Assembly (NCBI GenBank): GCA_019925105.1
Contig: JAHGAU010000024.1
Location: 124,001-188,000 of the forward strand
Direction of reading: 5' to 3'
Source of the DNA: Niebla homalea
Lineage: Eukaryota; Ascomycota; Lecanoromycetes; Lecanorales; Ramalinaceae
Length of the DNA: 64,000 nt
The translations under genes and the position numbers were made by a program. The notes under the pieces are model-generated. The model was not told the DNA's origin. It did not search any database and was given only the letters and a program-made list of their open reading frames with translations. Every line of letters begins with the position of its first letter. Position 1 is the first letter of the stretch. Shown piece by piece: positions 39,213 to 50,087 of the stretch.

Positions 39213-42086
39213 TGTTATGTGGAAAGGCTATTGCCAAGACCTTTACGGGCACTAAGGCCTAAAGGGGTAGAGCGGACGCCCGGTACTTAATGTACCTATT
39301 TATATTGCGTACTTTCATAGTTAAATACTCAATTATCATATATATTATACCTATATTTTACTTTAATACTCTTAGTATTTAATAAATAGTAATAATAGCG
39401 ACAGTCCTTTTATTATGCTCTTAATATAGAGTTACTTTTACCTTTACTCTCTTATTATTTTATAGATAAGAAACGTATGATACTCTTAATACTTACGTTA
39501 AACGAGAATCTCTAATACTAAATTATTAATCCCTTTAAACGGCTTTTAATTAACTTATTATATTAATAGCGTTATTTACGGGTAAGCGAATTATACTTTA
39601 ATTAAAGGAAAATAACCTTTATTTTTAAATAATAATATAAAGAAACCTTTATTCCCAATAAATAATATAGAAAGAATAGAAAAAATGTTTTTATAGCTTA
39701 TTAAAAACGTTAAAAATCTTAGATTTAATACTTAAAAGTTAAAATATAAAAATATAAAACTTAAAAAGAAACGCTTATTATTTAAAGACCTTAAAGAATA
39801 ACTTTATTACGATCCTTTATACTTAATAAAGCTTTTTTTTAATACTAATATTAACGTTAATCTTATTAAAGAGAAAGAAAAATATATAAAGAGCGGAAGC
39901 CGAAGTAATACGTTCTTTTATTAAAATAAGCGAGTTAAACCACTAACGTATCAATAAAGTAAATTATTTTAATAGTATTATAAACGTTTATAAATTTATC
40001 GATCGACTTTAAAATATTAATATAATTAAATTATTAAAATTTATCTCTTATAGTATTATTATTTACTTTATTAATAATAAAGATAATTTCTTAAAAAAAG
40101 TATATAATTAATAAATTTTTAAATTAAATAATATAACTTATAAGACGCTTATAGTTTAAAATACTTTAAATCCTTTTTACTTAATACTTAAAAAGCGGTT
40201 TAAAATTCCGTAGAATTAATTATTAAAATAACTTATAATAATAAAATATACTTATAAGGACGTATTAAATAAAAAGAATATTATAGCCTTTATAAATAAA
40301 ATAATAATATTATATTACCGGAATAATAATAATACTTAATAGTTTACTGAATTATAATCTTTATAAATAACTTTCAATCACTTTAAAGGCTTTTAATAAA
40401 ATATATTTACTTATTTTATTAATAGCTTTAATAACTTTATTATAGACGTACGTATTAAACAACCTGGTTAATACGAGTCCTCCTATAATTACGGTAAATC
40501 GAAGCTTTAATAAAGTGAATATTACGGTTTTAATAAGAATAAATTTAATCCTTTAAAATTACGTTATATTAAGCCTTATTAAAATATTAATAAGGGCGAG
40601 CGTGGCGGAATGGCATTTTTGAGTGCAGAAGACAAACTACAGAATAGTTGAACATTTCAAAAGTAAGGGACGATTTCATTAAGAGCCCTTAAACCTTATC
40701 CGGTAAATCACGTAATTAATATAGATAAAATAATAATAAATATCTAACGATTTATTGGTACCTATAGTTAACCTTAAATAAGCTTAATTACCATATAGGG
40801 CCAATAAAAAAAATTACGGGGATTTAACGTTAAAAAATTAAAGTTAAAATTAAATAAGGTTAATTTAAAAAATTACGTAACGAAATACTTAAGGCGAAGT
40901 TTAAGTATTAAAAGAAATAAAGTTATATAATCGGGGTTACCTTCTTCCGATTAGGCTTAATATTATTATTAAATCCTTATTATAGATTATAACGTTAAAA
41001 AATAAAGGATTTTTAACGGAAATAATAAATTAAAGATTTAAGGTAATTATTAATCTTAATCGGATTAACGTAAAAACTCGGTTATAATATTAAGGTAAGT
41101 AATTACGGGGGAGAGGTTTTTATTTAAATTAAGTTAATATCTAGGGTAAACTAAGGCTAAGTTAGCCTATTACGGTTTCCTCTTCCCTTTTAAAATTAAA
41201 GCGATAAGTTCAAAATAAATATAAATATTAAAATAACCATAACTTAGTCACCAGCATTATAAAACGCTGAAATTAACTTAAAATAATTAGACTCGTGTAT
41301 AAATCAATCAATCAATCAAAATATTAATAAATTTAAGGTTCAGTTTAGAAATAACGATAAATATCGCCCTATTAATAATGCCGGCCGTAAAGCATTCCCC
41401 GTACCGGACCCTTTAAAGGTTTACCACTTCCGTTACGATAATAATAATAATAACTTTACCTTAAAATTAAATACTAAAATTAAGCTTTTATTCTAAAACG
41501 AATACGTTAATATATATTAGGTAGATAATTAGGCCCATTTTTATAATAAAAAGGGTAACGTATAATCCTCTTGAAACCTATATTGGAATAATATTATTAC
41601 TATAATAATAAAGAATTCAACCGGTTAAATTACGGAGATTACGGATTTAAGCAATTTAACTCTTATAAAATACTTAAATCCACGATTATTTCCCGGGTAA
41701 GATCGTGATAATTACCCGGCTTATGGTTTTTCGATTTTTTAACTTTCTTTTAATAATTAGTTTTAATATTTAACCATTATTATTTCCTTTTACTTCCTTA
41801 GTATACTCGGCGTTAAATATATTTAATCCTTAACCTCGGAACCGCTTTTATCTATAAGGTTATTAACCTCGCCGTCGTTACGTAAACGTAGTATTTTTCT
41901 TTTTTTTAATGTATTTATTATATATAAAGGCTATTACCAAGACCTTTACGGGTATTAAGGCCTAAAAGGTATAGCGGACGCCCGGTGCTTGGCGCATACA
42001 CTTATATTGCGCACCTTCATAGCTAAATACTCAATTACTATACATATTACACCCACATTTTACTTCAGTACTCTTAGTATCTGACA
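39213..42086 (+). mobile_element. Gag-only LTR element C2, carrying SINE-like copy 2
   Basis: It has LTRs at 39,213-39,384 (172 bp) and 41,916-42,086 (171 bp), the first starting TGTTATGTGG and the second ending CTGACA. Flanks are AAAAA on both sides, a weak TSD because it is low-complexity. Without the SINE-like insertion (724 bp plus 13-bp TSD) it is about 2.14 kb, like C1. The interior keeps the same degraded ORF as C1, with PVPDPLKVYHFRYDNNNNN near 41,397-41,455 and VNIYQVDNQAHFYNKKGN after it. Confidence 0.88.
40594..41317 (+). mobile_element. SINE-like element, copy 2
   Basis: A 724-bp element with a perfect 13-bp TSD, AAAATATTAATAA (40,581-40,593 and 41,318-41,330), inserted in C2. 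It is co-linear with copy 1 over its full length and less RIP-altered at the head, which reads GGGCGAGCGTGGCGGAATGG. The piece TGGCGGAATGG fits the tRNA-type A-box consensus, and an AGTTGAACATT about 40 bp further is a poor B-box candidate. The ~60-bp 3' end plus (ATCA)n tail matches the LINEs. Confidence 0.85.
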
Positions 42087-42283
42087 AAAAATAAGGATTA
42101 AAAGAAATAAAAGTATAATATTAATATAATAATAACGTATATTAATAACGAAGATAATAATAATAATATTAATAATAATAATAACGATTTAAAAGACTTA
42201 AAAAGACTTTTATAAATATATAAAGAAAACCTTTAACGTAAATTAAAGTTAATTACTAATTAAATTAATTTATAACCTTATAT

Positions 42284-42818
42284 CAGCAAATCTGCGACCT
42301 GCTCGGAGCGAGTGAATAAAAAAAAATAGATTTATTCACTCAGACCGCTCGTAAGTTACTTACGAGCATCCAGGGAAACTTATAAGCGCTCCGAGCGGTC
42401 CTAAGCGGGTAAAAAAAAATTAAAAATAAAAACGTTTAAAACGGTAAAATAATAATTTTTATTTTTTATAAATTTTTTTATTTAAGCTTTCTTGGCAGCG
42501 GGTATTACCGTTACCCCCCCTATAAGCCGTAATATTCAACGTTTTTTAAAATTAATTACAGATTTAGGTTTTTTAGCTAAAAGTTACCCTGGTAGCTAGT
42601 AATTTATCCTTAAGGGGGGGGTAATTAAAGGGGGTAATTTAATTAAAAAAAATGTTAAGTTAAAAAAAAAAGTAAAACTTACAAGAATCCAAGAAACTTA
42701 CAAGCAAGCCGGATACTCGCGAGTACTTAGAGGCCTAGCGAGGGGGGACATAAGCTCAACCTACTCAATCTACTCGCTTACACTCGGAGTGCTTATATGC
42801 TGGTTCACAAATTTGCAG
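42284..42818 (+). mobile_element. MITE E, copy 1
   Basis: A 535-bp non-coding element whose reverse complement is at 51,380-51,902. The ends form a short imperfect inverted repeat (CAGCAAATCTGCGACC and CTGCAAATTTGTGAACC). Below the ends lie repeated CTCGGAG/CTCCGAG motifs and an ACTCGCGAGT palindrome. The centre has C-runs and G-runs (TTACCCCCCC, AAGGGGGGG). No convincing TSD. A DNA-transposon MITE with subterminal repeats fits best. Confidence 0.75.
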
Positions 42819-43179
42819 ATATATAGATTAATAAGCGGATAGTTATTTAAATAAATTTTAAAAATTTAATTCTTTTTTAATAATTAAAACGTCGTATATT
42901 TTTAAGCTTAAAAATAAAATAAAGGAAATTATTATTATTATTATTATTAAACCTCCTTAATTATAATTAAAATTAATGAAAACGAATAAAATATTTAAAT
43001 TAATTTAAAACTTAATAATAATAACTATAATAAAATACGTAAATACTATTTAAATATAGAAAGTTAAATTAATTATAATTTTAATAATATAATTATATTT
43101 CCTTAAGACTTTTATAATTATCTTTATATTAATCGTTATAATTATATCCTTTAATAAGAAGAATATTCATCTTATCCGT
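42819..43179. other. M1 interior next to right inverted repeat
   Basis: About 360 bp of AT-rich degraded sequence between E1 and the right inverted repeat of M1. No coding feature recognised. Confidence 0.4.
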
Positions 43180-43491
43180 TACCGGTATTTTAATATTTCC
43201 CAGTACCGTACCGTCCAATACCGTTTACTACCGGTACGGGATAAGGATACCCTTTCCCTTTCCCGTACCGGTCCCGTACCTATACCGTACCTTTCCCGCG
43301 GTATTAATCCCGTACCGGTTGGGGGAGTAGCTGAATATTAAGCTATACGGTAAAGTATTACCGGAGTGAAAATTTTTAAGGTCTAGATATTTATAGATAT
43401 TAGGTATATATCGAGAGCTTAAATAAGCGTTACTATATGTATAATGATATATAGAGAACCGACTTAACTATTATTATTATTTATTAGGAAA

Positions 43492-43643
43492 GTAATAAGT
43501 ATAATATATGATTAATAGTGAGCTATTTAAGGTGGCTATGGATTTGAATATACGTACGCCAAGACCCCCGCGGAAGCTACGCGCTATGCTCATGCATACC
43601 GTAAACCGTGATGCTATGTATATGCAAGTGCCGTTTCATAATA
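43492..43643 (-). repeat. Probable D-related solo LTR remnant
   Basis: The left end TATTAGGAAAG resembles the RIP-altered D LTR start TGTCAGGGAAA. The stretch 43,540-43,643 (TACGTACGCCAAGAC.., CCGTAAACCGTGATG..) parallels the D LTR (TACGCATACCAAGAC.., CGCAAACCATGATG..). It directly abuts the broken 5' end of the truncated B copy. No TSD found. Confidence 0.5.
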
Positions 43644-44892
43644 TTAACCGTTAACGTAAAAACGTAGAATTTAAGATTAATAATAAACTTTACGTAAACG
43701 TTAAGTATTTCATAATTAATTAGTTTAATAAATAGCTTATTTATAAATATTTAAATCCTTATATTATTTTTAAATAATATGGATTTTTTTATAAATTAAA
43801 CGTTTTAAATATTTTCCGGGCTTACTTTACCTTTTATATAAGCGATTTAATTTATATTTTAATTAAAAAAAATTGTTTTTACCGGGATATTGAGATTAAT
43901 TTACTTTTTAAACTTATAATTAATAGTTAAAAGGGTATTAAAGAATGAAAGCTTAAAAATATTATTAATTTTTAACGTATTAATTAAAGATAAAAATTAC
44001 AATATAAAGTTAAATAAATAAATCCCCCCCCGGATAATATTTAATATTACGTTAATACCGGAGAATTCCTTTATACTTAAGGATTAATTAAAGTGTTTTA
44101 TAAAAAGTACCTAGATAAGCCCGGATTACGATTTAAAGATTTAATTAAGATTATTATACTTTAAATAGCCTTTAAAGGTAATTTTAAATATTTAAATTAA
44201 ATAACGATTTCTTTAAACTTAAAACTTAATATTATAAGCTATATATTATGTTTTTATTAAACTTAAAAGCCTTTTAAGATAACCTTATAATTCCTTAAAG
44301 TTATTAAAGCGACTATTATTAATATTATTTATTTATATAGATTATACGCCTTTTTATTAATATAAATTTAATATATAAAATAAGAAAATTGAAAAAATAT
44401 TTTAAAAAAGGGGTAAATTATAAAAAACAATACCTACCCCGGAACCCCCCGAACGCAATCGCGTTTTAGGGCCTATTATAGGGGCCACGGTTACGATCCT
44501 ACCCCTGTATGCTTATATCAATTACCCGGCTACCGCTACGATGTTACCCCTGCAATTCTCACATTACTTACCCGGCCAACTAGTGACGGGTAATAAGGGT
44601 AATTTTAAATTTTAAATTTTTTCCTTTTCAGCGTACTTACAGGCTTAGAGGCGAGCCTTTCCTAGGGGGGAGGTAATGTTAGGGTTCAGGGGTATTAATA
44701 GTTCAGGAGTAGGCCCGGTAGGGCCTACCCCGGGCCAAGCCCGGGGTTAATCCGGCACCTAGGAGTGTTACCGACTGGGTATATTAGGGCCTTCAGCCCC
44801 TTCACTCCTATACCTCTATACTTTATTGTCTTTAGTTATACATAATATACCTTTTGCCTCCCAACCACCCCAGAGGGGCTTACGCTCTAACA
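43644..44892 (+). mobile_element. Truncated second copy of chromovirus B (B2)
   Basis: It aligns with 24,865-26,223: the end of pol (KLNVLNIF.AYF, chromodomain-like tail ending YLDKPGL), the repeat-rich 3' region, polypurine tract and complete 216-bp LTR (44,677-44,892, TGTTAGG..CTCTAACA). Everything upstream is missing, so the 5' end was lost by deletion or by a later insertion. It is less RIP-altered over the last 450 bp than the coding part. Confidence 0.88.
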
Positions 44893-47225
44893 TTAAATAA
44901 AATTATAAAACGCATAATTAGGAACTATTTGTTATCGTTACGGCGTTTAAGCAGTAACGTTATTACTTAGAAAGAAGCGCTAAAATCATTTAAATAGAAC
45001 TGGACTATAATAACCTCCGAAGATTTATAAAGTAACCGGCTTTAAGCTTACGTTAAGTTAAATAAGCTTTAAAACTTATTAATTTATTCTTGGAACGTCT
45101 AACTGAAATTATAAAAGAGTTTTATCTTTTAATATTACCCTTTTATTTACGTTATGGAATAAGTTTATTTTTTAATTAGAAGAGTCGCCGGAACGCCGGC
45201 GGGCCGTAATTATAAATTATACGCCTTTACTTAAAATTAAGGGGTGTTTAAGTTATTATTTTACGGAAGAAAATATATTGATTACTTAAAAACGTTTATA
45301 AAAATTTAATGTTAATATAACGGCTAATTAAAGATTTATAAGTTAATAATAAGTTTATTTATGAAATTAAGGAAACCGTTATTAAGCCGTTTAAAGATCG
45401 TTTACGACTTAATAAAGTTTAAAGTATTAACTTAATCGGCCTTATTAAATATAATAACCGGCTATACGTCCTTAAAAATAAAATAATTTAAAAGGCATTA
45501 ATTAATAAATATTATAACGATAAGTTAACGGATTATTTTAACGTTAATAAAACTTATAAATTATTAGCCCGGAAGTATTATTAAAACGGTTTCAAAGTCC
45601 AAATAACGGAGTACGTTAAGATATATATAATATATATTAAAGGGTTAAGGTATACCGTTATCGTTTTTACGGTAAATTAATTTAACTCCTTTTTTAATAT
45701 AGCTTTAAAAGGAGCTAATTATAAACTTCATTATTAATTTATCCTTTAATAAACGTAAGGAATAAGTTTATAACTTAATCTTAATAGTTATAAACTATTA
45801 TATAAAGAGGTTTTTTTTTTAGGTATAATACGTTAAACGGAATCGTTACCGATAAAGGCTTTATCTTTACGAGTAATAATTAAGGTTTAATATATTATTA
45901 TATAAAGATAATGCGTAAATTTAATACCGCGTTTTACCCTTAAACCGATAAGTAAATTGAACGTTAAAATTAAAGAATAAAGTAATATTTAAAAACATTT
46001 ACCGGCTCGGAGTAAATAAATTAAATAAATTTATTACTTATAATTAAGTATTTATATATAAATATATATTATTTAAGTTTAAAACATAGCCCTTTTTACG
46101 TTAATTATAAATATAATCCTAAAATCTATTTTAAGTTTAAGAAGAAAGTTATTAAGAAGGAGGTACCTACAATAAAAGAAAAAATTAAAATTCTAAATAA
46201 TATTTATAAGAAGTTGGAAAGGGGGAGAGCATGGAAGACACTGAACTCCCGGATGGGTATATGAGGAAGTGAGAACATTAAGAGGGCTAATTAAGGGTAG
46301 AATCGTTTTATATATACTTTAAAAAGGAAGGGTATAACGGATTACCATAGTAAATAACTTATACCTTATTAACTTATATGGGGGCTACGGCCCATCTTCA
46401 ATTGCACTCTATTGCTACCTGCTATTTCATCATTTTTGCTCTTTCATCCCTTCCCATCTTTTCTGAAGTTAGCGGAACGGTAACGCCGTATATTAAAATC
46501 GACTAAATAAATCTATAATAAAAAACATTAATTAAAGCTATATAACGTTAATAATTCAATAATATTAAATATTAAGTACCTCAAACTTAAGTTATTAAAT
46601 ATGAAACTTACATTTTAATTTATTAAACCCTTTAAAATTAATAATAAGATTAAATAGTAAATATACTATTTTTTCTTTTTTATAAATTATCGTATTTATT
46701 TTACGATTTATATTTCCCTTCTTCAATTATATTATACCTAAATTAACGATAAAACGGCGGAAATAATAATTTATCCTTTAAAACTTATTAAGAATAAAAA
46801 AGAATAGGAGATTAAAGAAATTATGGATCGTATTAAGAACTCCCGGAATATTTAATATAAAGTTAAGTAATTTAATCAAAGTTCTAAATATAATTAATAA
46901 GTTTTAACGGGTAACTCAAATAACATATAAGAGCTATAGAAGTAATATAACGGAATAATATAAAAGAAAAGGAGATAAGTATAAAGTTAACGTTGTAATA
47001 GTTAAAAGTTTTATATTATAATTAATAACTATATATAAAAATTAATATTATAAGTTATTTAATTAATACGTTTTCCTTTATATAAGTTATTAAGGATTTA
47101 TTATAATTTTATTAATAAAACGCGATACGTATAATATAGTTAACGTTACGGTAACGTTTACTTATTTATTATAATTATAATAGTTAATTTATGTATATAA
47201 TAATACTATAAATATAAAAGCGTTT
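44893..47225 (+). mobile_element. Third chromovirus fragment G, interrupted by element N
   Basis: A Ty3/gypsy pol remnant of a family different from A and B. Integrase is the clearest part (near 45,840-46,010): GIVTDKGFIFTSNN, then FNTAFYP.TDK.IERQN, the D-x-G..H-P-Q-T-D-G-Q-x-E-R region. The post-core YNPKIYFKFKKKV is near 46,110. After the N insertion the frame resumes KKLAER.., then a chromodomain near 46,780-46,930. No LTR of its own is visible; the left side is cut by B2 and the right side stops at C3. Confidence 0.8.
46216..46464 (+). mobile_element. Unclassified ~248-bp element N, copy 2
   Basis: This 249-bp insertion is flanked by a perfect 6-bp TSD GAAGTT (46,210-46,215 and 46,465-46,470). 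Removing it with one TSD copy restores the G integrase reading NNIYKKLAER. It is co-linear with 28,868-29,114 in the opposite orientation. It starts GGAAAGGGGGAGAGCATGG and ends CCCTTCCCATCTTTTCT, with no inverted ends. The first and last ~85 bp show almost no RIP. Confidence 0.82.
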
Positions 47226-48613
47226 TGTTATGTGCAATGTGCGCATGCCAAGAGCTTGTCGGGCACTAGCATTAAAAGGGTATAGTGGCTTGGCGCGTAC
47301 ACTTATATTGCGCACCTTTATAGCTAGATAGCTACTTATCATATATATTATACCCACCTTTTTACCTTAATACTCTTAGTACCTAATAAATGGTAGTAAT
47401 AGCTTTAGTTATCTAAGTTTTTAATATAGATATTATATAACCTTTAATACCCTGTTATTAACGGTAACTACGTTGTAGCTTATCCACCTAATACCTTATT
47501 ACCGGAGTCTTTAATTAAACATCTTACCGTTATGTTTTTAACTATTATATTACTAGCCTTAGTTGGCTCGATTATATTATTTTCGATATTATTATACTCA
47601 GTAACTCTTAAATCGCGATTTAGATTATTTATACTTTAAACCTTACCTATAAGATCCAGGGCTTTATTTACTTTATTAATAAGCTTATTACTTAGCTACT
47701 TTTCACCCAAATTTTACCTTATTCTCTATAACCTTTATATAAGATTTATACTTCTTAAATCTTTTACTTTATTAAAATCAATACCCTTAGTTAAAGTATC
47801 ATTACCACGGGTCCTTCTTACTATAATACTCAAAGACCTTTACAGTAAATTTACTCTATTACCCTTATCGTAAAAGCTATTATATAAAAAAGAATTATTA
47901 GTTAAATATAAGTAAAAGCCTTTAACCAAGCTATTTATAATTATTATAAATAAGTTTTAAAGTATTATTGAAAAAAATAATAAAGAGATTTATAAACTTA
48001 TAATAAGGATTAAACAAAAGGCTTAAGAGTAGGGAATATAAATAAGTATTCCTTTAAGAAAAATATATATAAATTAACTAGGTAATAGCTAAAGTTTTAC
48101 CATACTTATAAAGATTACCTACTTTATATAACTTAAGGTTAAATAAAACCCGACTCGGTAAAACTACGGATATTACGGTTTTAAGCGATTCAGCTTAATT
48201 ATAATATCCTTAAATCCACGACTATATCCTGGGTAGCTTACGATAATTCCTCGGCTTACGGTTTTTTAATTTTTTAACTTTCCCTTAATAATAGGTTTTA
48301 ATATTTAACTATTATTACTTCTCTTTACTTCTTTAATATATTTAACGCGAGATATATTTAATCCCCGGCCCCGGAGCCGCTTTTTATAATAAAGAATTTT
48401 ACCTTACCGTTATAATAAAGGCGTTACGGTCTTTCTTTTTATAATATATTTATTATGTATAATATACGTATACCAAGAGCTTATCGGGTATTAACATTAA
48501 AAGGGTAAAGTGGCTTGGCGCGTACACTTATATTGCGCACCTTCATAGCTAAATAGCTACTTATCATACATATTACACCCACCTTTTTACCTCAGTACTC
48601 TTAGTACCTGACA
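47226..48613 (+). mobile_element. LTR element C3, internally deleted
   Basis: A 1,388-bp relative of C1 and C2 with 163-bp LTRs (47,226-47,388 and 48,451-48,613). The LTRs lack a 10-bp segment present in C1. A primer site TGGTAGTAATAGC follows two bases after the 5' LTR (47,391), the best-kept copy of this motif here. Flanks CGTTT and CGTAA are not a clean TSD. The 3' non-coding segment (48,150-48,430) matches C1 and C2, but most of the ORF is absent. Confidence 0.82.
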
Positions 48614-49704
48614 CGTAAAAATAAATTATGAACGCTTAAAAACGTTTATTAATGAATTAGTATTAAGTTAAAATAAAATAAAATTAAAGTATTAATAATG
48701 AAATATTATTATAATTTAATTAACGTTTTGAAGGCTATAATATTGTACTTATATTAATGTTTAATAATATATAAATTATAAGTATTTAAACGTTAAACGT
48801 TTATAATATATACGAAGAAAATAAAAACAATTTATAATATTATTACGTTAACGTAATAAGTTTTCTTTTCTTTCTTTTTTTTTCTTTTTCTTATATTTTT
48901 AAAGCCGGATAAGCGTTAATTAATTAAATAGAATATAATAATCTTACCTTTTTATTCCTTTTCTATTTTAAGGTTAATCCAACCTTAATATTAACGGGCT
49001 AAAAAGCTTTCTAATACGCTCCGGAATTATTACTTTCGGGAATTAAGGTTAACCTTTTAACCGCCGCCGTTAAAATAGGTTATATTTCTTTTATTTTTAT
49101 ATTTTCTTTGTCCTTATTTTTATCCTCGTCTATTTTAAAATCCTTAAATTGAAAATAATTAATAGGATATTTAATAAAGGAAGCCTGGTCTTTTTCCGTA
49201 TTATTTTCTATCTGGAATATATTAGCGTTAATATTAAGTTATCGTTATATCGGTATATACTTTTGCTTTAAATTTAACGATTTCCGCCTTTATAATATAA
49301 ACTTAAAATAATTATTTCTTTACTTCCCTTTTAAAGGCCGTTATCGACTTATAAGCCTTTAATCGGGTATAATAATACGCCGGTTTAATTATATAATATA
49401 TCGCTTTTATATACCTATATAACTTACGTTAAACTTTAAACTTATGAAGAAATTTATTACGTTAATATAATAAATAGGATCTCTTTTAAGGCTATAACGC
49501 CTAATTAAGTTTACGTATTACTTTACGTATTTTTTTTAATAAACTTATTTAAGAATTATATTTAATCAAAACGTTAACGTTTTAATAATAATATAATCTT
49601 ATAATATAATAATGGTTATTATAACCTTTAAACTTATATCGGTTATAAGGACCGATATTATAAATATAAAGTTTATTTTATAAAAAATATATAAAGTACG
49701 GGGT
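48614..49704 (-). pseudogene. Unidentified minus-strand coding relic
   Basis: Between C3 and the M2 MITE, a minus-strand reading can be followed for about 190 codons (49,600-48,900), interrupted mainly where Gln could have been: RKLYRYIKAIYYIIKPAYYY near 49,360-49,420, a basic AFKREVKK, and IDEDKNKDKENIKIKEI near 49,080-49,130 after an apparent frame change. I recognise no domain. It may be a lost host gene or part of a transposon. Confidence 0.4.
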
Positions 49705-49714
49705 ACTTATATAT

Positions 49715-50077
49715 ACTCCCCCAACCGGGACGGTATGGGACGGGATTTAATTATGGTCTTCCCATACGGCCATACCGGCCGGTACGGTATAAGGGTATAT
49801 CCCGTTCCAGTACCCTCCCTATCCCGGCGGTATGGGACCGGGAAATGCCAAGATCCCGGTGGCAAAAATATTAATAAAATATTTTATTATTTTAAGTAAA
49901 AAATATACTATTTTTGGAATTAAGCGAGCCGCTAAGCCTATTTAGGAGAAACATTTACTTCCATTATTGAATTTTCAGATTTTTTTCTGTTAATTTTAAT
50001 ATATATTATACTATAAATAGTAAAACGGTATCTTGGCATTTCCCGGTCCCGTACCGTCCCATACGGTTTGGGGGAGT
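49715..50077. mobile_element. Mutator-like MITE M2
   Basis: A 363-bp non-coding element with inverted ends ACTCCCCCAA..TTGGGGGAGT and a perfect 10-bp TSD ACTTATATAT (49,705-49,714 and 50,078-50,087). The ends match the inverted repeats of M1. The ~47-bp right-end sequence recurs inverted at 49,828-49,854 (GGGACCGGGAAATGCCAAGA), so the terminal domains are repetitive. The GC-rich ends are well preserved, whereas the centre is AT-rich. Confidence 0.88.
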
Positions 50078-50087
50078 ACTTATATAT

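Larger units (their letters stand above)
30998..43328. mobile_element. Mutator-like DNA element M1, expanded by nested insertions
   Basis: The ends form long terminal inverted repeats (30,998-31,136 and 43,180-43,328). Both start ACTCCCyCAACCGGTACGG and both end inward at GGGAAATATTAA..CCGGTA. They are flanked by a 10-bp direct repeat, AGCTGAATGT (30,988-30,997) and AGCTGAATAT (43,329-43,338), with one G/A difference. A 10-bp TSD with long inverted repeats points to the Mutator superfamily. The interior holds C1, LINE-3, two SINE-like elements, C2 and E1; what remains is about 2.5 kb of degraded DNA in which I cannot confirm a transposase. Two separate elements paired by chance is possible but made less likely by the TSD. 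Confidence 0.7.

Noticed and set aside
42284..42818. TSD for MITE E
   Set aside because: Flanks are TA-rich and any 2-3 bp match is uninformative; copy 2 gives no supporting duplication.
49715..50077. M2 as a Stowaway/Tc1-mariner MITE with a TA target (CTCCCCC ends)
   Set aside because: The 10-bp direct repeats at both M2 and M1 fit the ends better than a 2-bp TA.
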